Assembly (NCBI GenBank): GCA_022567155.1
Contig: JADFHN010000025.1
Span: 1-47,781, forward strand
Origin: Bacteroidota bacterium
GTDB taxonomy: Bacteria > Bacteroidota > Bacteroidia > Cytophagales > Cyclobacteriaceae
Direction of reading: 5' to 3'
Length of the DNA: 47,781 bases
The stretch's first letter is position 1. Each line of letters opens with the position of its first letter. This document shows positions 1 to 8,557 of this stretch, in pieces. Below the pieces are notes generated by a model. The model was not told where the DNA came from. It saw only the letters and a program-made list of their open reading frames with translations, and searched no databases. The translations under genes and the position numbers were made by a program.

Positions 1-186
1 CACCAACATCTGGCAGAATTACGAAAATTCAGCGGAAAACCTTGGGGCGTTCTTGACTTTTTGGTTCGCCTGCCTGCTCGTAGCCGATTCGGCAAAGGCA
101 GGTTTTGTGTCCCCGCCTGCCATCCTAAGCCCATCTGCGGGGGCGGGCAGGAAGACAAAATGAACAAAAGAAAGTTGAAAGGGTAA
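1..186 (+). other. Possible C-terminal end of a reading frame cut by the left edge
   Basis: Frame 1 is open from the first base to a TAA at 184-186, giving 61 codons with no recognisable domain. Its last two thirds run through two GC-rich inverted repeats (69-102 and 116-151), so much of the translated tail is probably repeat-derived and not conserved protein. It could be the true end of a gene lying outside the window or simply an open intergenic frame. Nothing here allows a function to be named. Confidence 0.2.
69..151. repeat. Two adjacent GC-rich mini-palindromes (CCTGCC...GGCAGG)
   Basis: Element A has perfect 7-bp outer arms CCTGCCT (69-75) and AGGCAGG (96-102), with an inner 5-bp hairpin GCCGA/TCGGC (83-87 and 89-93). 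Element B has arms CCTGCC (116-121) and GGCAGG (146-151). If both are removed in the mind, the flanks TTTTGGTTCG, TTTTGTGTC and AAGACAAAATGAAC form an AT-rich imperfect hairpin by themselves, so the GC-rich units look inserted. Similar units recur near 24006, 24277, 26147 and 31251. Confidence 0.6.
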
Positions 187-421
187 AAGAAAAAGATGGA
201 ATAGTTTTCAATAATGCTATTATGAGATTATTATCTTACGACTTGAATATCAGGGAGCCATCTCCAGGAATAAATATTTTATTCTTTCGAAATGTTACGT
301 TAAACAAACCTTGATTTTAAGCTTGCAACACCCAGTTTCCTAAAAAATAGGTCTAAATTCACCCTAATGACCTCTTTTTATAAATGTGTGGAAAACAGGA
401 GAACTCGGGCTATGAGCACAT
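187..421. other. Intergenic stretch with no recognisable feature
   Basis: AT-rich DNA between the left-edge frame and the end of the minus-strand symporter gene. I see no gene, no clear terminator and no repeat of note in it. Confidence 0.5.
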
Positions 422-1861
422 TCATTCGCCTCTTCTGCTAATCAGATGCAGCCCGATGAAGGTAAACAGCCCATTGAAAATCAGGATTTCAAACCCAATC
501 TGGTATCCACCAAACCAAACCGGCGCATTCGTCTTTAATACATAAGAAATTACCGGCGATATCACACTTATGATCGGAACGAGCTTATCATTTACAATCC
601 GTTTTGTAAAAAGGCCAAATGCAAACAACCCGAGCAGCGGGCCATATGTATAACCTGCAACTGTTAACAAGGAGCTTATTACGCTTTCATCGTTGACCTG
701 GTTAAATACTATAATCACAAAAAATAGCAAGACCGAAAATGCCATATGTATTTGCACCCTTGTGCGGTTGTCACCTTTCACTCCGGGTTCAAATCCAAGA
801 ATGTCAACACAGAACGAGGTGGTGAGCGCGGTTAGTGCCGAGTCGGCGCTTGAATACGCTGCAGCAGTGATTCCGAGTAGAAATATAATACCTACAACAG
901 GAGGGAAATAATTTAATGCAAGAAAGGGGAAGAGGTCATCCGGTTTCGACGGAATACCGATCCCATTGGCTGTGGCATATATATACAGCAAGGCCCCCAG
1001 TGATAAAAACAATAAATTAGCAAATATCAGGCTGATACTGAACCAGAACATGTTTTTTTGCGCATCGCCTATATTTTTGCACGTAAGATTCTTTTGCATC
1101 ATATCCTGATCAAGGCCGGTCATAACGATGGCGATAAACGCTCCTGCAAAAAACTGTTTAAAAAAGTTCCGGCTGTCTTTCCAGTCCCAGAAAAAAAAAT
1201 TTGAATACTCGCTCGCTTTGATTTGATTCGTAATCTCAGAAAGTGACCAGTCGAATCCGGAGGTGACATAATACACAATGATCAGCACTGACGACAACAT
1301 AAAGAAGGTCTGAAGCGTGTCGGTCCAGACAATGGTTTTGATACCCCCCCGAAATGTATAAATCCATATCATTGCAATCGTGATAAGCACACTTACCCAG
1401 AAAGGCACTCCCCAGGCATCGAAAACGGCCAGTTGCAATACGCCTGCAACAAGAAAAAGCCTGAACGAAGCACCGATCACACGCGATATCAAAAAATAAA
1501 ATGATCCTGTTTTGTACGACCAGAACCCAAACCGTTTTTCCAGGTAAGTATAGATAGAAATTAAATTCAGCTTATAGTACAACGGCATCAGAACCGTGGC
1601 AATTACCAGATAGCCAACCAGATAACCCAGTACCATCTGCATGTAGGAAAACTGGCTGGCTGCCACCATTCCGGGAACCGATATAAACGTTACTCCCGAT
1701 AATGAAGCTCCGATCATTCCGAACGCCACAACATACCACGGCGACTGTCGGTTACCGGTAAAAAAAGTAGCCGAATCACTTTTTCCCGCCGTTTTGAACG
1801 AAATCAGGATCAGGACCAGAAAATAGGTCAGAATAACAGACACAACGAGAATAGGACTCAT
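422..1861 (-). CDS. Sodium:solute symporter family (SSS) membrane transporter
   Basis: A hydrophobic protein of 479 residues with about 13 predicted membrane-spanning segments, beginning outside-facing with MSPILVVSVILTYFLVL. The segment SPWYVVAFGMIGASLSGVTF followed by a proline and glycine-rich stretch is the hallmark N-terminal region of the SSS family, as are the TFRGGIKTIVWTD and GLDQDMMQKNLTCK segments in the middle. SSS proteins couple Na+ influx to uptake of sugars, amino acids, sialic acid or other solutes across the inner membrane; the substrate cannot be told from sequence. The methionine at 1859-1861 is preferred to one ten codons upstream, because family members begin close to the first hydrophobic helix. 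It is divergent from clpS, with 65 bp between the two starts. Confidence 0.85.
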   Translation of the reverse strand: MSPILVVSVILTYFLVLILISFKTAGKSDSATFFTGNRQSPWYVVAFGMIGASLSGVTFISVPGMVAASQFSYMQMVLGYLVGYLVIATVLMPLYYKLNLISIYTYLEKRFGFWSYKTGSFYFLISRVIGASFRLFLVAGVLQLAVFDAWGVPFWVSVLITIAMIWIYTFRGGIKTIVWTDTLQTFFMLSSVLIIVYYVTSGFDWSLSEITNQIKASEYSNFFFWDWKDSRNFFKQFFAGAFIAIVMTGLDQDMMQKNLTCKNIGDAQKNMFWFSISLIFANLLFLSLGALLYIYATANGIGIPSKPDDLFPFLALNYFPPVVGIIFLLGITAAAYSSADSALTALTTSFCVDILGFEPGVKGDNRTRVQIHMAFSVLLFFVIIVFNQVNDESVISSLLTVAGYTYGPLLGLFAFGLFTKRIVNDKLVPIISVISPVISYVLKTNAPVWFGGYQIGFEILIFNGLFTFIGLHLISRRGE

Positions 1862-1863
1862 AG

Positions 1864-1898
1864 GCAATTTTTTGACCCGATAATAGTGCAATTTTTTG
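1864..1898. repeat. Direct repeat GCAATTTTTTG in the symporter-clpS divergent promoter region
   Basis: The 11-base word GCAATTTTTTG occurs at 1864-1874 and again at 1888-1898, a period of 24 bases, between two divergently read genes. It may be a pair of regulator or promoter elements. A canonical TAnnTTTG box is not obvious on either strand here. Confidence 0.4.
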
Positions 1899-1926
1899 TA
1901 TTTTTACCCTTAAAAACAAAATATAT

Positions 1927-2232
1927 ATGTCTTATAACGAAGATGATATGTTGAAGTATAGCCTGGAAGAAGTAGACCTGGTTGAAGTGGCTGAGATAAC
2001 AGATATTACCAACATCAAAGACCTGGTAGTTTATAACGATGATTTCAACACTTTTGATCACGTTATTAAAATGTTAATACAGGTTTGCAAGCATACAACT
2101 CAACAAGCCGAACAGTGCACCTGGATTATACATTTCAAAGGCAAATGTGCCGTGAAAAAAGGCCTTTTTGAAGACTTAAAACCAATGCAGGAGGCTATCT
2201 GCGATGCCGGCATTGACGCCCGTATCCAATAA
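1927..2232 (+). CDS. clpS: ATP-dependent Clp protease adaptor protein ClpS
   Basis: A 101-residue protein. ClpS binds the N-terminal domain of the Clp unfoldase and delivers N-degron substrates to the Clp protease in the cytoplasm. The core VVYNDDFNTFDHVIKML matches the conserved LHNDDxTPMxFVVxVL region that forms the substrate pocket, and IHFKGKCAVKKG corresponds to the VHxxGKAVVG segment. The C-terminal part (about residues 75-101) fits the end of the ClpS fold. The first 30 or so residues are an acidic, poorly conserved N-terminal tail, usual for the family. It lies 27 bp ahead of recR on the same strand, so co-transcription is likely. Confidence 0.88.
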   Translation: MSYNEDDMLKYSLEEVDLVEVAEITDITNIKDLVVYNDDFNTFDHVIKMLIQVCKHTTQQAEQCTWIIHFKGKCAVKKGLFEDLKPMQEAICDAGIDARIQ

Positions 2233-2259
2233 ATTTAAATTGATGATATTTTTTAAATA

Positions 2260-2874
2260 ATGGAATATCCCTCACAACACATTGAAGAGGCTGTAAATGA
2301 AATATCAAAACTTCCGGGTATCGGAAAGAAAACAGCACTGCGACTTGTACTGCATCTTTTGAAACAACCTAATGCAGAAACCCGGAGCCTGGCGCAGGCT
2401 TTGATCAGAATGCGCGATGAAACTAAATTTTGTAAAGTATGCCATAACATTTCCGACCGGGAAATATGCAGGATATGTTCGAGTCCGCGAAGGGATAACA
2501 CCATTGTATGTGTTATTGAAGATACCCGCGATGTAATGGCTATTGAAAATACGGGACAGTACCTGGGGCTTTATCATGTGCTGGGAGGCGTCATATCTCC
2601 CATTGAAGGCATCGGGCCTGATAACTTAAACATCAGCTCGTTGCTGAAAAGGATCAATGCCTCCGATTCGAATGTAAAAGAACTGATTCTTGCCCTGAAC
2701 CCTACAATGGAAGGCGACACCACATCTTTTTTTATAACCAAAAAAATATCCAGATCCGGCTTGAAAGTTACGTCACTTGCCAGGGGTGTGCCGGTAGGTG
2801 GCGAACTCGAATATGCTGACGAGATCACCCTGGGACGAAGTATTACGGCCCGCATCCATTATCAGCCGAATTGA
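2260..2874 (+). CDS. recR: Recombination mediator protein RecR
   Basis: A protein of 204 residues, the normal length for RecR. RecR works with RecO (and RecF) to load RecA on gapped single-stranded DNA. The N-terminal helix-hairpin-helix is seen in LPGIGKKTALRLVLHLL; the zinc finger is C-x2-C followed by C-x2-C (CKVCHNISDREICRICSS, about residues 57-74); the Toprim domain begins with VCVIEDTRDVMAIE and includes the G-Y-H-V-L-GG segment. All zinc-binding cysteines are present. It follows clpS closely and has no obvious separate promoter. Confidence 0.95.
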   Translation: MEYPSQHIEEAVNEISKLPGIGKKTALRLVLHLLKQPNAETRSLAQALIRMRDETKFCKVCHNISDREICRICSSPRRDNTIVCVIEDTRDVMAIENTGQYLGLYHVLGGVISPIEGIGPDNLNISSLLKRINASDSNVKELILALNPTMEGDTTSFFITKKISRSGLKVTSLARGVPVGGELEYADEITLGRSITARIHYQPN

Positions 2875-2920
2875 ACTAATCTTCATTCTGTCTTTTTTAG
2901 GTACAAAGATATTTAATAAC

Positions 2921-2928
2921 TATTTTTG
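2921..2928 (+). promoter_or_regulatory. Likely -7 promoter box for the aminotransferase gene
   Basis: TATTTTTG fits the Bacteroidota -7 consensus TAnnTTTG and lies 35 bp before the start codon at 2963. The -33 partner (TTTG) is not clear. Confidence 0.4.
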
Positions 2929-2962
2929 GCCATTTCAGTAAAATTATTAAAAGCACTGGTGT

Positions 2963-4159
2963 ATGAATGACCTCTCCAATCGTATCCGCAATCTTTCAGA
3001 ATCAGCAACTATTGCAATGGCTGTAAAAGCCCGTGAACTGAAATCGCAAGGTGTAGATGTTATCAGTTTAAGCCTGGGGGAACCCGATTTTAAAACGCCG
3101 GATCACATCCGTGAAGCAGCCAAACAAGCAATCGATGACGGAAGCTATTTTTCTTATCCGCCGGTACCAGGATACATGGACCTTCGTGAAGCCATTGCGC
3201 AGAAATTCTCGAAAGAAAATAATCTTGAATCCACACCTGCTAATATCGTTGTTTCGTCAGGTGCCAAACAGTCAATTGCCAATGTCATGTTGAGTCTGCT
3301 CAACCCCGGCGATGAAGCGCTGATGCTTAGTCCTTACTGGGTAAGTTATTCCGAAATAATAAAACTGGCTGATGCAACTCCCGTTCCGGTCAAAGGAGAA
3401 CTATCCAATGACTTTAAAGCAACTGCAGGTCAGATTGAACAGGCCATAACCGGTAAAACGAAAATTCTTATTTTTTCTTCCCCCTGCAATCCCACCGGGT
3501 CTGTTTTTAATAAGCAGGAACTGGAAGATATTGCCGGTGTAATGGCAAAAAATACGCAGATTTATATTATCTCAGATGAGATCTATGAACACATCAATTT
3601 TGCCGGCGAACATATCAGTATTGGTTCGTTGCCTGGTATGCAAGACCGCACCATTACGGTAAACGGTGTCTCAAAGTCATTTGCAATGACCGGCTGGCGA
3701 ATCGGGTTTATCCATGCACCTGAATGGATCGCCAAAGCCTGTATTAAAATGCAGGGCCAGTTTACTTCCGGAGCATGCAGCATTGCACAGCGAGCAGCCC
3801 TGGCAGCAATAACAGGCGATCTGGGCCCCACGCGCGCCATGGCTTGCGAATACCTCGAAAGAAGGGAAATGGTTTATAATCTTCTGAAGGAAATTCCGGG
3901 TGTGAAATCAAATATGCCTGACGGAGCCTTCTATTTTTTCCCGGATATAAGTGATTATTTCGGCAAATCAGATGGTGAAATGCGTATAAACAATGCCTCT
4001 GACATGAGCATGTACCTGCTTGAAAAAGCAAAAGTGTCTGTAGTAACAGGTGAAGCATTTGGATCACCCGAGTGCATCCGCCTCAGCTATGCAGCCTCAA
4101 GAGAAGATCTTAAAGAAGCTTTAAAACGGATTAAAGAAGCACTTGCTAAACTTAGTTAA
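2963..4159 (+). CDS. Pyridoxal-phosphate-dependent aminotransferase, aspartate type (class I)
   Basis: A cytoplasmic fold-type I aminotransferase of 398 residues, the usual length. The sequence carries SLGEPDFKTPDHI near the N-terminus, the cofactor-binding region VVSSGAKQSI, the SPCNPTGSVF and ISDEIYEHI motifs, and SKSFAMTGWRIGF with the Schiff-base lysine at residue 238. These match the AspC/AatA subgroup typical of Bacteroidota, which exchanges aspartate and 2-oxoglutarate for oxaloacetate and glutamate; the exact donor is not proved. The stop codon is followed after 3 bp by the heptose kinase gene, so the two are probably co-transcribed. Confidence 0.9.
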   Translation: MNDLSNRIRNLSESATIAMAVKARELKSQGVDVISLSLGEPDFKTPDHIREAAKQAIDDGSYFSYPPVPGYMDLREAIAQKFSKENNLESTPANIVVSSGAKQSIANVMLSLLNPGDEALMLSPYWVSYSEIIKLADATPVPVKGELSNDFKATAGQIEQAITGKTKILIFSSPCNPTGSVFNKQELEDIAGVMAKNTQIYIISDEIYEHINFAGEHISIGSLPGMQDRTITVNGVSKSFAMTGWRIGFIHAPEWIAKACIKMQGQFTSGACSIAQRAALAAITGDLGPTRAMACEYLERREMVYNLLKEIPGVKSNMPDGAFYFFPDISDYFGKSDGEMRINNASDMSMYLLEKAKVSVVTGEAFGSPECIRLSYAASREDLKEALKRIKEALAKLS

Positions 4160-4162
4160 CTA

Positions 4163-5164
4163 ATGGCAATAAAAAGCATACAAACTATCTTCGAAGGATT
4201 CAGGAATATCAAGGCACTCATTGTAGGCGACGTAATGTTAGATGCTTACATATGGGGTATCGTGGACAGAATATCCCCTGAAGCACCTGTTCCGGTCATA
4301 AAAACTACCGGTAAAGAGTACAGACTGGGAGGAGCGGCAAACGTTGCGCTCAACCTAAAGGCACTGGGCGCCACACCTGTTCTTTGTGCCGTTATCGGGG
4401 CCGATTACGAAGGTGATAAATTTCTGGAAAGGCTGAAAGTGCGTAAAATATCCAATTCGGGAATTGTAAGAAGCAAGCCGCGGCCGACAACGATTAAAAC
4501 ACGTATTCTTTCGGGTTACCAGCATATTGTGAGAATGGATTCGGAAACAGATGTGCTGCTGTCGGTAAACGAAGAAAAAGCCTTGCTTGACAAAGTGTTT
4601 GAAAGCATGACCGATGCCGATGTAGTCATATTTGAGGATTATGACAAAGGTACCCTTACCAAATCACTGATCTTAAAGATCATCAGCAGGGCTTCCGAGC
4701 TGAAAATACCTACGGTGGTGGATCCGAAAATCCGGAATTTTCATAACTATAACGGATCTACCGTTTTCAAACCTAACCTTCAGGAATTGGTGGAAGGTCT
4801 TAACCTAATCGAATATCCCGAAACTATTGGTGAAATTATGGGGGCCGTAAACCAATTGAAAGACGTCGTTGACGTAGGCGAAATCTTCCTGACCCTGTCC
4901 GAAAAAGGCGTTATTGTAAAAAATAATAAAGAGGAGATTCATATTCCCGCGCACGTACGAACGATCTCGGATGTATCCGGTGCAGGCGATACGATGACCA
5001 GTATAATTTCACTATGCAAAGCATTGGGCCTGAGTCTGGCATTTACCGCCGAACTTGCCAATATTGGCGGCGGGCTGGTTTGCGAACACGTAGGAGTTGT
5101 TCCTATAAATAAAAACAAATTGATGGAAGATGCACTCAGGTACAAACTTGAAAAGATGCTTTAG
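4163..5164 (+). CDS. rfaE1: D-glycero-beta-D-manno-heptose-7-phosphate kinase (RfaE/HldE kinase domain)
   Basis: A PfkB-family sugar kinase of 333 residues, equal to the kinase half of bifunctional HldE; the nucleotidyltransferase half is absent, so it must be encoded elsewhere if ADP-heptose is made. The enzyme phosphorylates heptose 7-phosphate at C1 for the lipopolysaccharide inner core. Seen motifs are DVMLDAYIWG and RISPEAPVPV near the N-terminus, LGGAANVALNLKALG (sugar binding), and DVSGAGDTMTSII, the PfkB signature with the catalytic aspartate. It begins 3 bp after the aminotransferase and ends 2 bp before the remnant serine dehydratase, so all three formed one transcription unit. Confidence 0.88.
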   Translation: MAIKSIQTIFEGFRNIKALIVGDVMLDAYIWGIVDRISPEAPVPVIKTTGKEYRLGGAANVALNLKALGATPVLCAVIGADYEGDKFLERLKVRKISNSGIVRSKPRPTTIKTRILSGYQHIVRMDSETDVLLSVNEEKALLDKVFESMTDADVVIFEDYDKGTLTKSLILKIISRASELKIPTVVDPKIRNFHNYNGSTVFKPNLQELVEGLNLIEYPETIGEIMGAVNQLKDVVDVGEIFLTLSEKGVIVKNNKEEIHIPAHVRTISDVSGAGDTMTSIISLCKALGLSLAFTAELANIGGGLVCEHVGVVPINKNKLMEDALRYKLEKML

Positions 5165-5166
5165 AA

Positions 5167-6044
5167 ATGAGCATTTTATTTACAGATTTTTCAGGTTGGA
5201 AAAACTACCGCACAACTCACAACACCGTGCTCTATAAACCTGTACTGGAGTATGAAGAACAGCAAAAAAACCGGAATGAAAAACAGGTTTGAGTAAAGTT
5301 TACCATTGCCTGGGATGCAATGAAAGAAGCTGTAAAAACCGGTTTGGAAGAAGAAACCCCAGATCGGGGATGATAAATAACGGCGGTAAAAAAGTTTATA
5401 ACCATAATCAATCTGTCTTATCATCTGAATTTCAGAAACTAATCGCTCGATCTCTTGCAGCCAAAGAGGTCAATTCATGTATGGGAAGGGTAGTTGCCGC
5501 ACCTACGGCCGGAGCGACGGGGATTTTACCGGGAGTGCTTGTTACCCTGCAGGACATTCATGACCTGGAAGACATAAAAATCCTGGAAGGCCTTCTTGTA
5601 GCAGCAGGAATTGCCCTGATCATCAAAAATAAAGCTTCACTCGCAGGCGTCGTGGGTGGATGTCAGGCAGAAACCGGCAGCGCAGCAGCCATGGCCTCCG
5701 GAGCAATCGTATATTGCCTCAATGGCCCGGTTGACCAGATTTTTAATGCGATGAATTACCATACCTAGTCTATGCCTGGGCTTGTATGCGATCCCGTAGT
5801 CGGCCTGGTGGAGGTTCCCCGTGTGGTCTGCAATGCAAGCGCAGCGGCCATCGTCAATGCCTCTGCCCAGATTGTCCTTTCGGATATATCGGCCGTAATA
5901 CCTGTTGATGAATGCATTGAAGCAATTGGAGAAATTGGCCAGAGTATGGAAACACGTTACAAAGAAACCGCACAAGGCGGACTGGCAGCCACAGCTACCG
6001 GCAGGGCGATTGTGGAAAAAATTCTTATTAAACCCAGGCATTGA
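5167..6044 (+). pseudogene. L-serine ammonia-lyase (serine dehydratase, catalytic domain), broken
   Basis: The pieces align in order with the alpha domain of iron-sulfur L-serine dehydratase (serine to pyruvate and ammonia), but in different frames. 5167-5292 encodes an N-terminal segment ending at TGA (5290-5292). After it the same frame still reads AMKEAVKTGLEEE and then a shift of frame near 5340-5365 leads into GMINNGGKKVYN, EFQKLIARSLAAKEVNSCMG and the strongly conserved GRVVAAPTAGATGILPG. A TAG at 5766-5768, next to a shortened stretch, precedes PGLVCDPVVGLVEVP and GGLAATATGRAIVEK. One cluster cysteine expected in VEVPC has become arginine. At least two stops, one frameshift and a lost segment make it a pseudogene unless the assembly is faulty. 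Confidence 0.85.
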
Positions 6045-6423
6045 AAATGAAAGAAAACAGTACATTGATAAATAGCTATAACGTTTTCATTTTCAATCGA
6101 CTGCACTGTGTACAAAAAGTTCTAATAAACTTATTGGGTTAAAGACATAGATATCCTTCCTGACAATGAGGTGACCAACATAATCGATTGATTATGGCAC
6201 CGGCTTTGCGCGTCCTTGCCACATAACCCTGTCAGTCAATAGCTGATAAATATCATTTACCAACACAATAGCAATTCCGGATATAACGATACTTTTGACT
6301 TTCATTATATACCCACATACCATTTCATTTTTATAACCCATAAATTGCTAAAAATGCTAAAATGTAGCATAAAAATTCAGACACCTTATTGCGATTTGCC
6401 TCGTTCATAATTCAATAATCACT
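6045..6423. other. Gene-free stretch between the serine dehydratase remnant and the M42 peptidase
   Basis: About 380 bases without an open frame. It holds a sigma-54-like element at 6195-6209 (listed separately) and a small perfect inverted repeat ATGCTA (6354-6359) / TAGCAT (6365-6370). No canonical TAnnTTTG promoter box was found. Confidence 0.5.
6195..6209 (+). promoter_or_regulatory. Sigma-54-like -24/-12 element
   Basis: TGGCAC (6195-6200), five bases, then TTGC (6206-6209). This is an exact match to the core consensus TGGCAC-N5-TTGC, with ten bases between the GG and GC pairs. The next gene starts at 6424, which would mean a leader of about 200 bases. It could be chance, since it lies in decaying DNA. 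Confidence 0.3.
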
Positions 6424-7335
6424 ATGGAACTACTTAATACCTTATGCGGACTGTTCGGCCCCTCGGGCAATGAAATTAAAATCCGGAATTTTATTATCGA
6501 CTATATAACCAGGAATAAAGCAGGTTGGGCAACTACGCCCGAAATGATCTATGGCGATGCATTTCAGGACTGCCTGATTTTGAAATTCGGAAAACCCAGA
6601 ACTGCCATTTTTGCTCACATGGATTCACACGGTTTTACGGTCCGCTATGAAGACCAGTTGGTACCGATCGGAAGTCCGGAAGCAGATGCCTCATGTAAGC
6701 TGGTTGGCGAAGACCGGCTTGGCATGATTGAATGTGAGCTGATTAAGGGAAAAGACAGGAAACCAAGATATAAATTTGGCAGGCCCATCCTTACAGGAAC
6801 GGATCTGGTATTTAAATGCAATTTCAGGGAAACCGATGAATTTATACAATCCTGCTATCTTGACAATAGGTTGGGGATTTATGTGGTGTTAAAATTAGCT
6901 GAATCACTCAAAAACGGAGTGATTGTGTTTTCGTGCTGGGAAGAACACGGCGGAGGGTCAATACCCTACCTTACAGAATATATTTACAATCAATACACCA
7001 TCCATCAGGCGCTCATTGCAGATATTACATGGATCACGGATGGAATAAAACCTGGCGAAGGCGTCGTGATTTCAATGCGTGACAGCAGTATTCCCAGAAG
7101 GTCATATGTGGATCGCATTATTTCAATTGCTGAAAAAAACAGCATCGCTTATCAGCTTGAGGTGGAGGGAAGCGGATCAAGCGATGGCAGGGAAATTCAA
7201 ACATCGCCCTACCCGGTGGACTGGTGTTTTGTAGGTGCAGCCGAAGATATGGTCCATACTCCCGATGAAATTGTGAGCAAGCGCGACATTCAGTCGATGA
7301 TTGATATTTACGAGGTATTAATGCGTGAACTTTAA
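6424..7335 (+). CDS. M42-like zinc aminopeptidase (glutamyl aminopeptidase/endoglucanase M family)
   Basis: A protein of 303 residues, a little shorter than typical M42 enzymes (about 340-360). The co-catalytic metal site is complete by eye: H65 and D67 in AHMDSHGF, bridging D147 in YLDNRLG, the E173-E174 pair in WEEHGGGS, D200 in ADITW and H278 in MVHTPDE. M42 enzymes trim N-terminal residues from peptides in the cytoplasm and often form large tetrahedral complexes. The region between residues 70 and 140, where the PDZ-like/dimerisation insert sits, is short, so oligomer form and specificity are uncertain. It is separated from the upstream remnant gene by 380 bases and from hpt by 69. Confidence 0.82.
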   Translation: MELLNTLCGLFGPSGNEIKIRNFIIDYITRNKAGWATTPEMIYGDAFQDCLILKFGKPRTAIFAHMDSHGFTVRYEDQLVPIGSPEADASCKLVGEDRLGMIECELIKGKDRKPRYKFGRPILTGTDLVFKCNFRETDEFIQSCYLDNRLGIYVVLKLAESLKNGVIVFSCWEEHGGGSIPYLTEYIYNQYTIHQALIADITWITDGIKPGEGVVISMRDSSIPRRSYVDRIISIAEKNSIAYQLEVEGSGSSDGREIQTSPYPVDWCFVGAAEDMVHTPDEIVSKRDIQSMIDIYEVLMREL

Positions 7336-7358
7336 TTCTTTCAAGGAAATTTTATAAC

Positions 7359-7366
7359 TATATTTG
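7359..7366 (+). promoter_or_regulatory. Promoter -7 box for hpt
   Basis: TATATTTG is an exact TAnnTTTG box 38 bp ahead of the hpt start codon at 7405. A loose -33 element (TTTC at about 7340) lies upstream. It probably drives hpt-adk-obgE. Confidence 0.55.
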
Positions 7367-7404
7367 CAAGCCTTTGGATACCTCTGAGGGCTTTATTTTT
7401 TAAC

Positions 7405-7932
7405 ATGAAAATAAAAGATAAAGAGTTTGATATATATCTGAATATCAGTCAGATAGAGGAAAGGATAAGCCAGATGGGCCATCAGATAAGCAATGATTAT
7501 ACCCATTGTACACCGTTGTTTGTAGGAATCCTGAACGGAGCTTTCATGTTTGCTTCCCAACTTTTTAAGCATCTGTCCATCCAGGCTGAGATTACTTTCA
7601 TCAAATTGTCGTCCTATAAAAAATTGAATTCTTCAGGTCAGGTAACGCAACTGCTTGGGCTGAACGAAACGTTATTTCAACGCGACGTTATTATTCTGGA
7701 AGATATCGTTGACACGGGTACAACCATGGTTCAAATGTTAACGGCGATGGATGAACTTGGCCCTAAAAGTGTGGAAATTGCAACATTGCTGTTTAAACCG
7801 GACGCACTGGTTGAGAAACTGGATCTGAAGTATGTCGGGTTTGAAATACCTGACCGGTTTGTGGTTGGCTACGGACTCGATTATGCTGGCCTGGGTAGAA
7901 ATCTACCTGATATCTATCAATTAAAATCGTAA
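7405..7932 (+). CDS. hpt: Hypoxanthine phosphoribosyltransferase
   Basis: A 175-residue type I phosphoribosyltransferase, the usual size. It converts hypoxanthine (and usually guanine) plus PRPP to the nucleotide in purine salvage. The PRPP-binding motif is VIILEDIVDTGTTM; FVGILNGAFMFASQL is the early loop that contacts pyrophosphate; KFDALVEK-like FKPDALVEKLDLKYVGFEIPDRFVVGYGLDYA carries the purine-contacting residues (K, F and V) and the metal-binding D. It is the first gene of a tight run hpt-adk-obgE, with 19 bp to adk. Confidence 0.93.
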   Translation: MKIKDKEFDIYLNISQIEERISQMGHQISNDYTHCTPLFVGILNGAFMFASQLFKHLSIQAEITFIKLSSYKKLNSSGQVTQLLGLNETLFQRDVIILEDIVDTGTTMVQMLTAMDELGPKSVEIATLLFKPDALVEKLDLKYVGFEIPDRFVVGYGLDYAGLGRNLPDIYQLKS

Positions 7933-7951
7933 TTTAACAGATCATAAAAGA

Positions 7952-8527
7952 ATGAAAAACATCGTATTATTTGGCCCGCCCGGTGCAGGTAAAGGCACAC
8001 AGAGCGAAAAACTTATTGAAAAATATAATTTTACACATCTGGCAACCGGTGATCTTTTCCGGATGCATCTTTCGGAGGGCACCGAACTGGGTAATCTGGC
8101 TCAAAAGTACATGGATGAAGGCCATCTGGTACCGGATGAAGTAGTGATAGGCATGGTGGATGAAAAAATCAAATCTACAGAAAATAGTGCCGGTTTCATT
8201 TTTGATGGATTTCCGCGCACGGTGCCTCAGGCTGAAGCTCTTGACCGCCTGCTTAAAAAAAAAAGCACCCCGATCACCCTTATGCTGATGCTGGATGTAC
8301 CTGAACAGGAATTGATAAACCGGATCAGTGAACGAGGTAAAACATCGGGACGCACTGATGATCAGAATATCGAAAAGATCAGGACAAGGATTCGGGTTTA
8401 CGAAAAAGAAACCCTGCCTGTGGCTGCGTATTATGATGTTGCAGGCAAACTGAATAAAATTTATGGTGTCGGCAATATTGATGAAATTTTCAGAAGGCTT
8501 TGTGAAGCCATTGATTCCACACAATAA
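7952..8527 (+). CDS. adk: Adenylate kinase
   Basis: A 191-residue adenylate kinase that interconverts ATP plus AMP and two ADP. The P-loop is GPPGAGKGTQ (residues 7-16), the AMP site includes LATGDLFR and FDGFPRTVPQAE, and the lid arginines are in RGKTSGRTDD. The lid is the short type without the zinc-binding cysteine finger, which explains the length below the usual 215-220 residues; this short form is common in Bacteroidota. It sits 19 bp after hpt and 30 bp before obgE. Confidence 0.95.
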   Translation: MKNIVLFGPPGAGKGTQSEKLIEKYNFTHLATGDLFRMHLSEGTELGNLAQKYMDEGHLVPDEVVIGMVDEKIKSTENSAGFIFDGFPRTVPQAEALDRLLKKKSTPITLMLMLDVPEQELINRISERGKTSGRTDDQNIEKIRTRIRVYEKETLPVAAYYDVAGKLNKIYGVGNIDEIFRRLCEAIDSTQ

Positions 8528-8557
8528 TTACGGTTTTAAGCCAATCAGCATTTTCCA

